Source: CAZVWQ01 sp964631275
GTDB lineage: Bacteria > Patescibacteriota > JACMRA01
Direction: 5' to 3'
NCBI GenBank assembly: GCA_964631275.1
Contig: CAZVWQ010000005.1
Coordinates: 1 to 64,000 of the forward strand
DNA length: 64,000 nucleotides
This document shows positions 45,658 through 53,762 of this stretch, one piece after another; position 1 is the first letter of the stretch; every line of letters starts with the position of its first letter. A program made the translations under genes and the position numbers. A model generated the notes under the pieces. It worked only from the letters and a program-made list of their open reading frames with translations, was not told the DNA's origin and did not search any database.

Positions 45658-46122
45658 ATGATTATTGGTTTAGATCCAGGTACTAATTTAGTTGGATATG
45701 CCTTCGTAGAAGGAAATAAAAGATCTCCAAAAATTATAGATTATGGAGTTTTAAAAACTCAAAAAAGAGCCAGAGAGGAAATGCCGCAAAGAATTTTAGA
45801 AATTGCTAATGATCTAGAGATTCTTTTGGACAAATACAACCCTACAAAAGCCATAGTAGAAGATATCTTCTTCTTTAAAAACCAAAAAACCATAGTTTCG
45901 GTAGCTCAGAGTAGAGGAGTTTTACTTTATTTATTAATAAAAAGAGGCATAGAAATTCATTCTTTAACACCTCTGCAACTAAAACAATATGTGTGTGGTT
46001 ATGGTAGAGCTACTAAAAGCCAGGTACAAGCTATGGTTCAAAAAGTTTATAAAATGAATTCTAAACCAAAACCAGATGATGCTGCTGATAGCTTGGCTAT
46101 GGCTTGGCTTGGCTTAAGTTAA
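45658..46122 (+). CDS. ruvC: Crossover junction endodeoxyribonuclease RuvC
   Basis: A 154-residue RNase H-fold nuclease that resolves Holliday junctions. The acidic tetrad is visible: D5 in GLDPGT, E in IVEDIFFF, and the DD and D of PKPDDAADSLA near the C-terminus. The Q-rich motif for junction contacts (VAQSRG) is present. It lies 8 bp after the Nudix/chorismate-mutase gene, so it is probably cotranscribed with it although the functions are unrelated. Confidence 0.95.
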   Translation: MIIGLDPGTNLVGYAFVEGNKRSPKIIDYGVLKTQKRAREEMPQRILEIANDLEILLDKYNPTKAIVEDIFFFKNQKTIVSVAQSRGVLLYLLIKRGIEIHSLTPLQLKQYVCGYGRATKSQVQAMVQKVYKMNSKPKPDDAADSLAMAWLGLS

Positions 46123-46307
46123 AATAATCTTTTTCATACACAGTTATTGTATAGAAACCATTTGAAATTTTTTACCAATTTAAAGTAAAAAGTAAAAATT
46201 AGTTTATAGCCGGTTTTGAAAAAAAAATCTAAGATACTAGGTTAAGAGTAGTTCTAAATTACAATTTTTAAAATAACTAAAACCTAAAAATCTTTAGTTT
46301 TAAGAAA

Positions 46308-46398
46308 TAGTTTTGTCTCATAATCTAGATTTACAAAATTTTGATCCTATAAAATAGCTCTTAATCAACCTAAGAATAGTTTTTGAGATATGATTAAT
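46308..46398 (+). repeat. Family D intergenic repeat
   Basis: TAGTTTTGTCTCATAATC, TTTACAAAATTTTGATCC and TTTTTGAGATATGATTAA. No gene or RNA is seen in the rest of 46123-46519. Confidence 0.75.
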
Positions 46399-46519
46399 AA
46401 ATAATTGAATAGCTTCTATAAGCATCAATATAGAATCGACTTTGACCAAAATCCCTAAAATTATTTAACTAAATATAAACAAATTAAAAAAAGTTGTTTT
46501 TTTATGTTTTCACAAAAAT

Positions 46520-48376
46520 ATGTCTAAAATATCTCCTGCAAAAAAAAGTACCAAGCCTAAAAAACTAAAAGGTTCTCAAGTTTTATTAAAAAACTTATAT
46601 GAGACTGGAATAGATCTGATGTTAGGATATACTGGAGGAGCGATTATGCCGACTTTTGATCAATTGCCGAAGTACAATATTAAATTTGTGACTACCCGCC
46701 ACGAACAAGGTGCAGGTTTTATTGCTCAAGGCTATACTAGAGCTAGTGGCAAGTTAGCTCCAGTTCTGGTAACTTCTGGACCAGGAGCAACTAATACAAT
46801 TACAGCTGTAGCTGATGCTAAGATGGATTCTATACCGATGTTAATAATTTCTGGACAAGTAGCAACTGGGGCTATTGGCTCTGATGCTTTCCAAGAATCA
46901 GATATTATCGGCATGATGTATACTTGCACTAAATACGCATTAATGCCTCTTATAGCAGACGAAATTTCAGAAAGTATAGGCAAACTTTTGACTGTAGCTA
47001 ATCATGGGCGACCTGGTCCTGTTGCTTTAGATTTACCAAAAGACGTTCAAAATCAAGAAACTAGCAATATCGACATACCTAAAAGTTTAGATTTACCTGG
47101 CCTACCATCTATTCCAAAACCTGATATTAAACAAATCAAAAAAGCAGCTGAATTAATTAATAAAGCTAAAAGACCAGTAATTTTGGCTGGGCATGGGATT
47201 ATCTTATCTAATTCAAAAAAAGAAATTTTAGACTTCATAAATAAAACTCAAATTCCAGCAGGAATGACTCTACACGGTATTTCTAGTATTCCAGCTTCAC
47301 ATCCTCTGAACCTTGGTATGATAGGCCAGCATGGAGAAATCGAAGCCAACCGAACTATTCAAAATGCTGATTTGATTATCGCTCTAGGTATGCGTTTTGA
47401 TGATAGAGTAACTGGCAAGTTAGAAGAATTTGCTAAAGAAGCTAAAATTATTCACTTTGAGGTTGATTATAGTGAAATCAATAAAAACAAACAAGCTGAT
47501 ATAGCTATTTATGGAGATTTAAAAGAAGGTTTAAACAATTTAACTAAGTTTGTAGACAAATTTCCAGTCTATAAGCCAGGTCAAAATTATTCTAAGACTA
47601 TATCTAAAGCATCGAGTATTTCGCAATCGATTTTGGCAACTAGAAGCCAAGTATTTATCGAAATAGAGAGTAATCGCCAACTTTCAGCAAATAGCTATAA
47701 ACATATTTTTGATTCTGGGTATGGTCCTAATAAGAGGCTCTTAATGGCTAGAGTTATGCACGAGCTATCAGATTTTACTAACGGTCAAGACAATATAATA
47801 GCTGACGTTGGTCAGCATCAGATGTTTGCGGCTAAATTTTATAAATATGAAAGATTTAATACTTGGTTTAATTCTGGCGGTCTTGGAACGATGGGTTTTT
47901 GTTTGCCAGCGGCAATTGGTGTAAAGCTAGCTAGGCCAACAGAAGAAGTTTGGGCAATTAATGGTGATGGGGGTTTTCAGATGAATATTCAAGAATTAGG
48001 TACAATGATGCAAGAAAAATTAAATATCAATATAATTTTGTTAAATAATGAATACCTAGGTATGGTTAAGCAGTGGCAAAATCTATTTTTTGATGATAAT
48101 TTAGTCGAAACTGAACTTGATAATCCTAAGTTTGATAAAATTGCTGAGGCCTATGGAGTAGCTTATCGAATGGTCACTAAGGTAGAAGACATTAGACCAG
48201 CTCTAAAATGGGCCAAGCAAGAAAAAATGCCAACTTTGATTGAGTTTCTCTGTGACAAAGCAGAACATGTTTATCCCATGATTGCTAGCACAATGGGATA
48301 TGAAGAAATGATAATTAACGAGGAAGATGCCAAGCGTAAACTTGGAATTAACTCTAAGCACGAAGCTCCTGGGTAA
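46520..48376 (+). CDS. ilvB: Acetolactate synthase large subunit
   Basis: A 618-residue ThDP enzyme condensing two pyruvates (or pyruvate and 2-oxobutyrate). The N-terminal PYR domain has the catalytic glutamate in TRHEQGAG and the TSGPGATN motif. A central FAD-binding domain carries GMRFDDR. The C-terminal PP domain has the GDGGFQMN...LNNEYLGMVKQWQ metal-ThDP motif. It is slightly longer than typical because of a Lys/Ser-rich insert around 355-390. No ilvN small subunit and no other branched-chain genes are adjacent, so it may make acetolactate for another route. Confidence 0.93.
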   Translation: MSKISPAKKSTKPKKLKGSQVLLKNLYETGIDLMLGYTGGAIMPTFDQLPKYNIKFVTTRHEQGAGFIAQGYTRASGKLAPVLVTSGPGATNTITAVADAKMDSIPMLIISGQVATGAIGSDAFQESDIIGMMYTCTKYALMPLIADEISESIGKLLTVANHGRPGPVALDLPKDVQNQETSNIDIPKSLDLPGLPSIPKPDIKQIKKAAELINKAKRPVILAGHGIILSNSKKEILDFINKTQIPAGMTLHGISSIPASHPLNLGMIGQHGEIEANRTIQNADLIIALGMRFDDRVTGKLEEFAKEAKIIHFEVDYSEINKNKQADIAIYGDLKEGLNNLTKFVDKFPVYKPGQNYSKTISKASSISQSILATRSQVFIEIESNRQLSANSYKHIFDSGYGPNKRLLMARVMHELSDFTNGQDNIIADVGQHQMFAAKFYKYERFNTWFNSGGLGTMGFCLPAAIGVKLARPTEEVWAINGDGGFQMNIQELGTMMQEKLNINIILLNNEYLGMVKQWQNLFFDDNLVETELDNPKFDKIAEAYGVAYRMVTKVEDIRPALKWAKQEKMPTLIEFLCDKAEHVYPMIASTMGYEEMIINEEDAKRKLGINSKHEAPG

Positions 48377-48519
48377 AGATTAACCATATGAAATAAACTA
48401 GTTTTGTAAATTTTTACTTTTAATAACCAAAAAACAGGTTATTGATTCGAGTATAGTTTTAATACAATTTGTTTTGAAAACAAAACTAATAAGTTTGACC
48501 TGCAACTCTTTTAAAGAAA

Positions 48520-48575
48520 GAAAATTTGTTAAGTTTAGTCCTAGTGTCAAATCTGATTATGGGAGGGGCATAATG
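48520..48575 (+). repeat. Family B fragment
   Basis: Only the right part is recognisable: AGTTTAGTCCTAGTGTCAAATCTG then ATTATGGGAGGGGCATA. The left half is replaced by unrelated AT-rich sequence. Confidence 0.5.
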
Positions 48576-48703
48576 CTCAATTTAAAAGAGTATATTAGTA
48601 AATATATCTCAAAATCTGGTAAAATATTTAATTTTTTTGATTAAATAAAATAAAAATGGAAATTTTAATAATTCAGTAGTTTTTTTGATAAAATAAGCAA
48701 AAA

Positions 48704-48794
48704 TTATGTCTCAAAAGCTATTTTTTATAGCTGATTGATATCTATTTTTATAGGATTAAAGTTTTGTAAATCTGAGTTTTGGGACGAGACTAAT
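48704..48794 (-). repeat. Family D intergenic repeat
   Basis: Reverse copy: TTATGTCTCAAAAGCTATTT, GGATTAAAGTTTTGTAAATC and GGACGAGACTAATT. It ends 90 bp before yidC. Confidence 0.75.
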
Positions 48795-48884
48795 TAAAAG
48801 GAAATTTAGAGACCCCTAGTGCAATCAAATTGACACAATTTCAACTTTCAACTTTTATATATTTTGACTCTAAAAATACATTGT

Positions 48885-49922
48885 ATGTTTTTTACTTTAG
48901 CTTTTATTCAAGATGTTTATAGAAATATAGTTTATGAGCCACAACTGAATATTCTTTATTTTTTCTATCAGATAGTTGGAGACTTTGGCATAGCTATTAT
49001 AGTTTTAGCTATTTTAGTAAATTTAGCTATTTTACCCATATTTGCCAAAAGCTATATTAATACTCAAAAAGCTAGAGTTTTACGACCTTTTATTCAAGAA
49101 ATTCAAGAAAAATACAAAACTAAGCCCCAAGAAATGCTTAAAAGAATTAGGGCTTTTAATATTAAACATGGATTGAATAATAATTACACTTTTTTGGTTC
49201 TTTTTATTCAGCTTTTTTTTATTTCTGGACTTTATCTTTTGATTCGTGACGTCGTTAATGATTCTATCGATGCTGATTTATATGGTATTTTTTATGGCTC
49301 TGCTGAGCCTAATTTTAAAGACACAAACGGCCAAACTTTAGCTTTTAATCAAATTCCAGTTAGTGCTAGTTCGAGCGAGTATATCTTTTTTCCAATCTTA
49401 GTAGGTCTATTATCAATGTTATTTGGACTGTATACTTTTAGATGGGCTCCTAAACCAGAGATTCCAAAACTAAAAAAACCTAAGAAAAAAAATAAAAAAG
49501 ACGAAGGAGAGTCTCTATTTGACCCAGAATCAATGCAAAAAAGCATGGAAATGCAATCAATTTATGTAATGCCTATATTTTTGTTTGTGATTCAGTTTAG
49601 TTTACCTGTTGGTCTTACTTTATATATGGCTACTTCTAGTTTAATGTCTTTAACGAGGCAAATAATCCTATCTAATTATTATGCTGGACGTACTGATGCT
49701 TTAGTTAAGCAAATAATTGATTCTGATCCAACAAGTAAAGACGACGATCCAAATAATAATTTAGAAATTACAGCAGATCCAGCAATTATAGCTTCTCAGC
49801 CAGTAGCTACCGCTATAGATACTAAAATATTAGAAAATGCAGTTGAAAATGTAACTAAAAAAAGAATCACCAAAAAAAGATTACCAGCAAAAAACAAAAA
49901 ACTTGCAAAGAAAAATAGCTAA
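48885..49922 (+). CDS. yidC: Membrane protein insertase YidC/Oxa1 family
   Basis: A 345-residue insertase from the ATG at 48885; an in-frame TTG at 48864 would add seven residues. The core has helix 1 (GIAIIVLAILVNLAILPIF), the coiled-coil cytoplasmic loop (LRPFIQEIQEKYKTKPQEMLKR), two middle helices and the final helix (PVGLTLYMATSSLMSLTRQ). The groove arginine found in most homologues aligns with N46. Cytoplasmic loop 2 is lengthened by a Lys-rich run, and the C-terminus is basic, which may help ribosome binding. It works with Sec or alone to insert membrane proteins. Confidence 0.92.
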   Translation: MFFTLAFIQDVYRNIVYEPQLNILYFFYQIVGDFGIAIIVLAILVNLAILPIFAKSYINTQKARVLRPFIQEIQEKYKTKPQEMLKRIRAFNIKHGLNNNYTFLVLFIQLFFISGLYLLIRDVVNDSIDADLYGIFYGSAEPNFKDTNGQTLAFNQIPVSASSSEYIFFPILVGLLSMLFGLYTFRWAPKPEIPKLKKPKKKNKKDEGESLFDPESMQKSMEMQSIYVMPIFLFVIQFSLPVGLTLYMATSSLMSLTRQIILSNYYAGRTDALVKQIIDSDPTSKDDDPNNNLEITADPAIIASQPVATAIDTKILENAVENVTKKRITKKRLPAKNKKLAKKNS

Positions 49923-50026
49923 TTTATACCTAATCAATCTAAAGAGTTCTTATTTTGAATTCATTTAGATATAACAAAAAATAAAACTTGAAAGAGTAAC
50001 TTTTTATATTTATCAAAAACTAATCT

Positions 50027-50623
50027 ATGAAGGTTTATTTAATTATAATTTATCTCAATTTGTTAGTTTTTTTAGTCCCTTGGATAGCTGACTTATTTTT
50101 GAATTATATTTTTGATTCAGAGCCTAATTTACATATATTAACTCTTATAATTGGAGGTAATAATTCTCAAGCAGTCTTTACCGGCAACCAATACTATAGG
50201 ATGCTAACTTCAATTTTTTTACATGGTAACTTAACTCATATTACAGCTAATATGTTCTCTTTATGGCAGCTTGGTTATCCAGTTGAAATCGTATTTGGCA
50301 AGGCTAGATTTACCTTGATATATATTGTTAGTGGACTTACTGGTTCTTTTTTCTCTATTTTTTTTCAAAATCAAAACCTTAGTGTAGGCTCTTCTGGAGC
50401 AATTTTTGGTTTACTTGGCACTATATTCATTTGGTCATTAGTTAACAAAAAGTGGAATATATTAAAAATTGTTTTAATTAATTTAATTCTTAATATCTGG
50501 CTAGGCTTGGTAATACCTCAAATAGATAATTTTGCTCATCTTGGAGGTTTTATTGGCGGAATTATAGTTACTATATTTTTCCTTAAAGAGGCTAAAAAAG
50601 AGGCTAAAAAAAATATTATCTAA
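50027..50623 (+). CDS. Rhomboid family intramembrane serine protease
   Basis: A 198-residue, six-helix membrane protease. The oxyanion H71-x3-N75 motif lies in LTHITANMFSLW. The catalytic serine S123 is in GSSGAIFGLLG and the catalytic histidine H171 in AHLGGFIGG. It would cleave membrane-anchored substrates; the window encodes several possible surface ones, but no link is shown. The C-terminus is a short Lys-rich tail. It stands alone before a family A repeat. Confidence 0.95.
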   Translation: MKVYLIIIYLNLLVFLVPWIADLFLNYIFDSEPNLHILTLIIGGNNSQAVFTGNQYYRMLTSIFLHGNLTHITANMFSLWQLGYPVEIVFGKARFTLIYIVSGLTGSFFSIFFQNQNLSVGSSGAIFGLLGTIFIWSLVNKKWNILKIVLINLILNIWLGLVIPQIDNFAHLGGFIGGIIVTIFFLKEAKKEAKKNII

Positions 50624-50672
50624 AACCAAAAGATTTTTAGAAGCTAATTTTCAACAAAGTATCTTTAGATCG

Positions 50673-50788
50673 TATACCCAATCCGTTTACTATTACCCTA
50701 AATTTAGCTCGTCATAAGGAAACAAATCTTTTTATTTAAGTTAAATTCTTAACGAGTAACTACCGTTATGATTAGCCCAAAGGGTATA
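50673..50788 (+). repeat. Family A intergenic repeat
   Basis: The cleanest copy, 116 bp: TATACCCAATCCGTTTACTATTACCC ... TTTAAGTTAAATTCTTAACG ... GATTAGCCCAAAGGGTATA. Both ends read TATACCC inward. Confidence 0.88.
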
Positions 50789-50916
50789 AAGATAATTTAG
50801 ATTTGAGTTTTAATAATAAGTAATTTGACAAAAAGATTACTAATAATCAATAAATTTGAGTTAATTAATTATAAAAAAACTCATTAAATAAACGTAAAAC
50901 ACTAAAAGTTATTACT

Positions 50917-51717
50917 ATGGTAGCAAAATCAACAAATCCAAAAAAAACTATTAACTCTGCAGCTAAAAGTTCTAGTAAAGCAAAGACTTCGACGAATGCA
51001 AAGACAGTAAGTAAATCTAAAAAAAGTTCAAAAAATCTTAACTCAGAAGCAAAAAAACCCTCAACTAAAGAAGCTTCAAAGCAAGTTAAGTTTTCTACAT
51101 CAAAATTAACTTCAAAAGCTACTGAAAGTTCTCGTGTAACTAGCTCAGTAAATAAAAAATCTACTAAAGATAGTTCAAAAAACCCTAAAATAGTACAAGA
51201 TATGGTTAAAAGCCAAGAGCTAAAAAAAGAACAAACCAAAAAACTTGGTAAAACTTTTAATTCTCCTATTAATATCAAACTGGTTTCTTTTGGCGTTGCT
51301 TTATTACTTATATTAATTATTGTAACGATTGGTGGCTGGCTATGGTGGGCAGCTTCTCCAGCAGAGTCAATGAATAGAATGTATTCAGCTATAGAAAAGA
51401 AAGACTACGAAGAAGCCAAAAAATATATTGATCCTGAAAGCATCGGTGATAGAATTATAGACCAAACCCGCGAACTTGGTAATGAGATTACTGATGAACA
51501 AGCTGGCCAATATAAAGAAACCTTAACTGAAGATATTAAAAGAGCTATTAACGAAGGTAATTTTATGTTTGCTGAGCCTACAGACATAGAAGTTTATGAA
51601 TCAGGTAAAGTCAAAGCCAAAATACAAATAATTCAAAATGGGGAAAAGTTAACTGGGTACTTTGAAAGAGAGGGTCTAAATTGGGTGTTTGTTGGCTACG
51701 ATCTTTTTAGTGAATAA
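50917..51717 (+). CDS. Membrane-anchored protein with disordered Lys/Ser-rich N-terminus
   Basis: A 266-residue protein. The first 120 residues are a low-complexity Lys/Ser/Thr/Ala stretch likely exposed in the cytoplasm. A single membrane helix (about 124-146, ending GGWLWWAA) follows. The extracytoplasmic part, SPAESMNRMYSAIEKKDYEEAKKYIDPES to the end, resembles DUF4878/lumazine-binding-like (NTF2-fold) domains by pattern: an initial helix pair and a terminal beta-sheet ending GLNWVFVGYDLF. The role is unknown. Confidence 0.7.
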   Translation: MVAKSTNPKKTINSAAKSSSKAKTSTNAKTVSKSKKSSKNLNSEAKKPSTKEASKQVKFSTSKLTSKATESSRVTSSVNKKSTKDSSKNPKIVQDMVKSQELKKEQTKKLGKTFNSPINIKLVSFGVALLLILIIVTIGGWLWWAASPAESMNRMYSAIEKKDYEEAKKYIDPESIGDRIIDQTRELGNEITDEQAGQYKETLTEDIKRAINEGNFMFAEPTDIEVYESGKVKAKIQIIQNGEKLTGYFEREGLNWVFVGYDLFSE

Positions 51718-51848
51718 CAAAATTGTAAATTTTTAAGCACTATTTATTTACATTTTCAGTTACAAAAAACCTCTAAAACTTGATTATTAAAAGGTTTTAG
51801 CAAATTTTGAGTTATAATCGAAATTAAAATTTAATTTTGTTGATATTT

Positions 51849-51954
51849 TATACTAAACTGTTAACTACTCAGTGAGTTTTTCTGACTCTGTTTTTCTTAT
51901 TTAATAAAACTAAAACCTTCAGTTAAATCATAATTTAGTTAGTATTTGAGTATA
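51849..51954 (-). repeat. Family C intergenic repeat
   Basis: A 106-bp reverse copy from TATACTAAACTG to TTTGAGTATA, nearly identical to the one at 30598. Family G right-end sequence follows to about 52017 (GACTCCAAAAAAACTAAAA...GGTGAGTATGA), as at 30704. Confidence 0.82.
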
Positions 51955-52019
51955 GAACAAAAATGCTAGTAAAAACTTAGACTCCAAAAAAACTAAAATT
52001 TGCTTTGCGGTGAGTATGA

Positions 52020-52232
52020 ATGTATGTTTAATTCGCTTTCAAAGTTTACATTTTTTTTAATCTTAAAAAGCCAAGGCTTTCGCAAAAAATCAATTTTACC
52101 ACTAAATGTAGTTAGTTTATCTTGAAACTCATTATATTTTAGTTTCTTATAAAATTAATGGAATTAAAGTTATAAAAGCTTCACAATTGAATTAAGTTTA
52201 GCCTTATTATCAATGGTTACGGAATAAATATA
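52020..52232 (+). repeat. Family B repeat interrupted by family F
   Basis: Left half: TTAATTCGCTTTCAAAGTTTACATTTTTT...TTAAAAAG to about 52072. Right half: TTCACAATTGAATTAAGTTTAGCC...GGTTACGGAATAAATATA from about 52180. The family F element sits between them. Confidence 0.7.
52073..52180. repeat. Family F repeat nested in family B
   Basis: Starts AAGGCTTTCGCAAAAAATCA and contains ATTTTACCACTAAATGTAG; the right inverted end has decayed to TTATAAAAGC. Other copies are at 21874 and 60284. Confidence 0.65.
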
Positions 52233-52321
52233 ACCACCCAACAGACAAACTAGACAAAAGAATAGTTTTTCTATACTTATTTATGCCTAGATATAATAAC
52301 ATGTAAGAACTAGTATCATAT

Positions 52322-52674
52322 CGGCACAGAATAACTACAACAAATTAATTGCACCTTTTCTATTTCAAGGTATGACAGATACAGAATTAGTCATCTTTTG
52401 GGTAAAAAACTTACTACTGCCAGAATTACCAAATAATTCAATAATAGTTTGGGATAATGCAACTTTTCATAAATCACAGAAACTTAGAGAAATAATTGAA
52501 GAAGCAGGTCACACTATGGTATTTCTTCTACCTTATTCTCCAGACCTTAATCCTATAGAACATAAATGGCATGAATTAAAACAAAGACTTAGAACCTATT
52601 ATGATGAAGGTGTAGATTTTACTGATAATCTGATTAGAGAGGTTAGGTATTTGTCTGGTTGGAGTATTGGTTAG
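52322..52674 (+). pseudogene. IS630-family transposase remnant, copy 1 (N-terminus missing)
   Basis: C-terminal DDE half of an IS630/Tc1-mariner-like transposase. The readable frame runs from RTSIISAQNNYNKLIAPFLFQGMTDT through the second catalytic Asp (VWDNATFHKS), then LLPYSPDLNPIEHKWHELKQ with the catalytic Glu, to WSIG and TAG. The N-terminal helix-turn-helix and the first Asp are absent, and a stop lies upstream in frame, so it cannot make a full enzyme. An ATG at 52372 gives a 100-residue fragment. It is about 80% similar to copy 2 by eye. Confidence 0.85.
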
Positions 52675-52731
52675 CTATATATCATAAAATGGAAGTTTGA
52701 CACTTTGTTTTTCATTGCCAATAATTTATAC

Positions 52732-53133
52732 ATGAACCAAAGCTTAAAATTATTTAAGTTAAAATCTAGATTATATTTAAATAAATTTTTATCTGGCCTA
52801 AGACATTATGTTTTTGGAATTTTTCTACTTCCATGGGTACTAGTTTTTGGTTATTTATTAATTATTAGTATAATTGTATTTTTTACTAAAGAAGCTAGTG
52901 GCATTCCAACCTTGAGTGAGAGCTTTAGCCAGATATTATCACAACAGGTTTCACTTTTCCGTTTGTGGGTAGAAGTCTTTATAATTATTTGTATAAACTA
53001 TACTTTGAGTTTTTTTATTTCTGGTAAATATCTTAGAGTTAGGTATTTTTTCGTTATAACGAGCTTAGTTATTTTAGTTTTTTTTAGTTTTATTGGCTTA
53101 CCATTTATTCAAGAAGCAATCAAACAACTCTAA
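52732..53133 (+). CDS. Small membrane protein between two IS630 remnants
   Basis: A 133-residue protein from the ATG at 52732 (a TTG at 52705 is in frame). It has three clear membrane helices (about 26-49, 74-100 and 106-125) and a Lys-rich N-terminus. No family is recognised. It lies between transposase remnants in the same orientation, and its stop is a few bases before the second remnant begins. It may be cargo of a dead composite element, or a host gene that happens to be flanked. Confidence 0.6.
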   Translation: MNQSLKLFKLKSRLYLNKFLSGLRHYVFGIFLLPWVLVFGYLLIISIIVFFTKEASGIPTLSESFSQILSQQVSLFRLWVEVFIIICINYTLSFFISGKYLRVRYFFVITSLVILVFFSFIGLPFIQEAIKQL

Positions 53134-53575
53134 AAAGCTTTATGCTAAAGCTAAAAAAGGAGAAAGAGTCTATGGGGAAATTAGTGGTAAGAGATATGTT
53201 AGAACAAGTATCATAAGTGCTTTAAATTCAAATAATCAATTAATAGCTGCCTTTTCTATTTCAAGGTATGACAGATACAGAATTAGTCATATGGTGGGTA
53301 AAGAATCTTCTACTTAAAGAATTACCTAAAAATTCAATTATCATTTGGGATAATGCTACTTTCCATAAGTCAATTAAGCTTAGAGAAATAATTGAAGGAC
53401 ATGGTCACACTATGATCTTTCTTCCTCCCTATTCACCTGACCTTAATCCAATAGAACACAAATGGCACGAGATGAAACAAAGGCTTAGAACATTTTATGA
53501 TGATTCAGTAGATTTTATAGATAATTTGGTTAGAGAAGTTAGAGTAATGTCTAGTTAGAGTATGGGTTAGCTATA
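53134..53575 (+). pseudogene. IS630-family transposase remnant, copy 2 (frameshift, nonsense, N-terminus missing)
   Basis: The first frame reads KLYAKAKKGERVYGEISGKRYVRTSIISALNSNNQLIAA. A one-base excess relative to copy 1 (GCTGCC against GCACC, near 53248) then shifts the frame to TDTELVIWWVKNLLL, IWDNATFHKS and LPPYSPDLNPIEHKWHEMKQ. Near the end a TAG replaces the TGG of copy 1. The N-terminal DNA-binding region is missing. It is clearly inactive. Confidence 0.88.
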
Positions 53576-53614
53576 AATAGCAATTTCACATTCGACTTAA
53601 ACAAGTTATTAGAT

Positions 53615-53707
53615 ATTAGCCTTGTCCTATAAGTCAAATTCACATAACTTTGACCCGCAAAATAGGTATTAATCAACAGTAAAAATAGGTTTTGAGACAT
53701 GATTAAT
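53615..53707 (+). repeat. Family D intergenic repeat
   Basis: Starts TTAGCCTTGTCCTATAAGTC and ends AGGTTTTGAGACATGATTAA. It fills most of the space between transposase copy 2 and the ATPase gene. Confidence 0.78.
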
Positions 53708-53762
53708 TGATATATTAAAAATATTTTTTTACAAAAACTAAAAAATCTTAAAAAATACAAAA

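Noticed and set aside
53560..53762. Retron non-coding RNA upstream of the PtuA-like gene
   Set aside because: No reverse transcriptase is encoded nearby, and the non-coding stretch is a family D repeat found at five other places.
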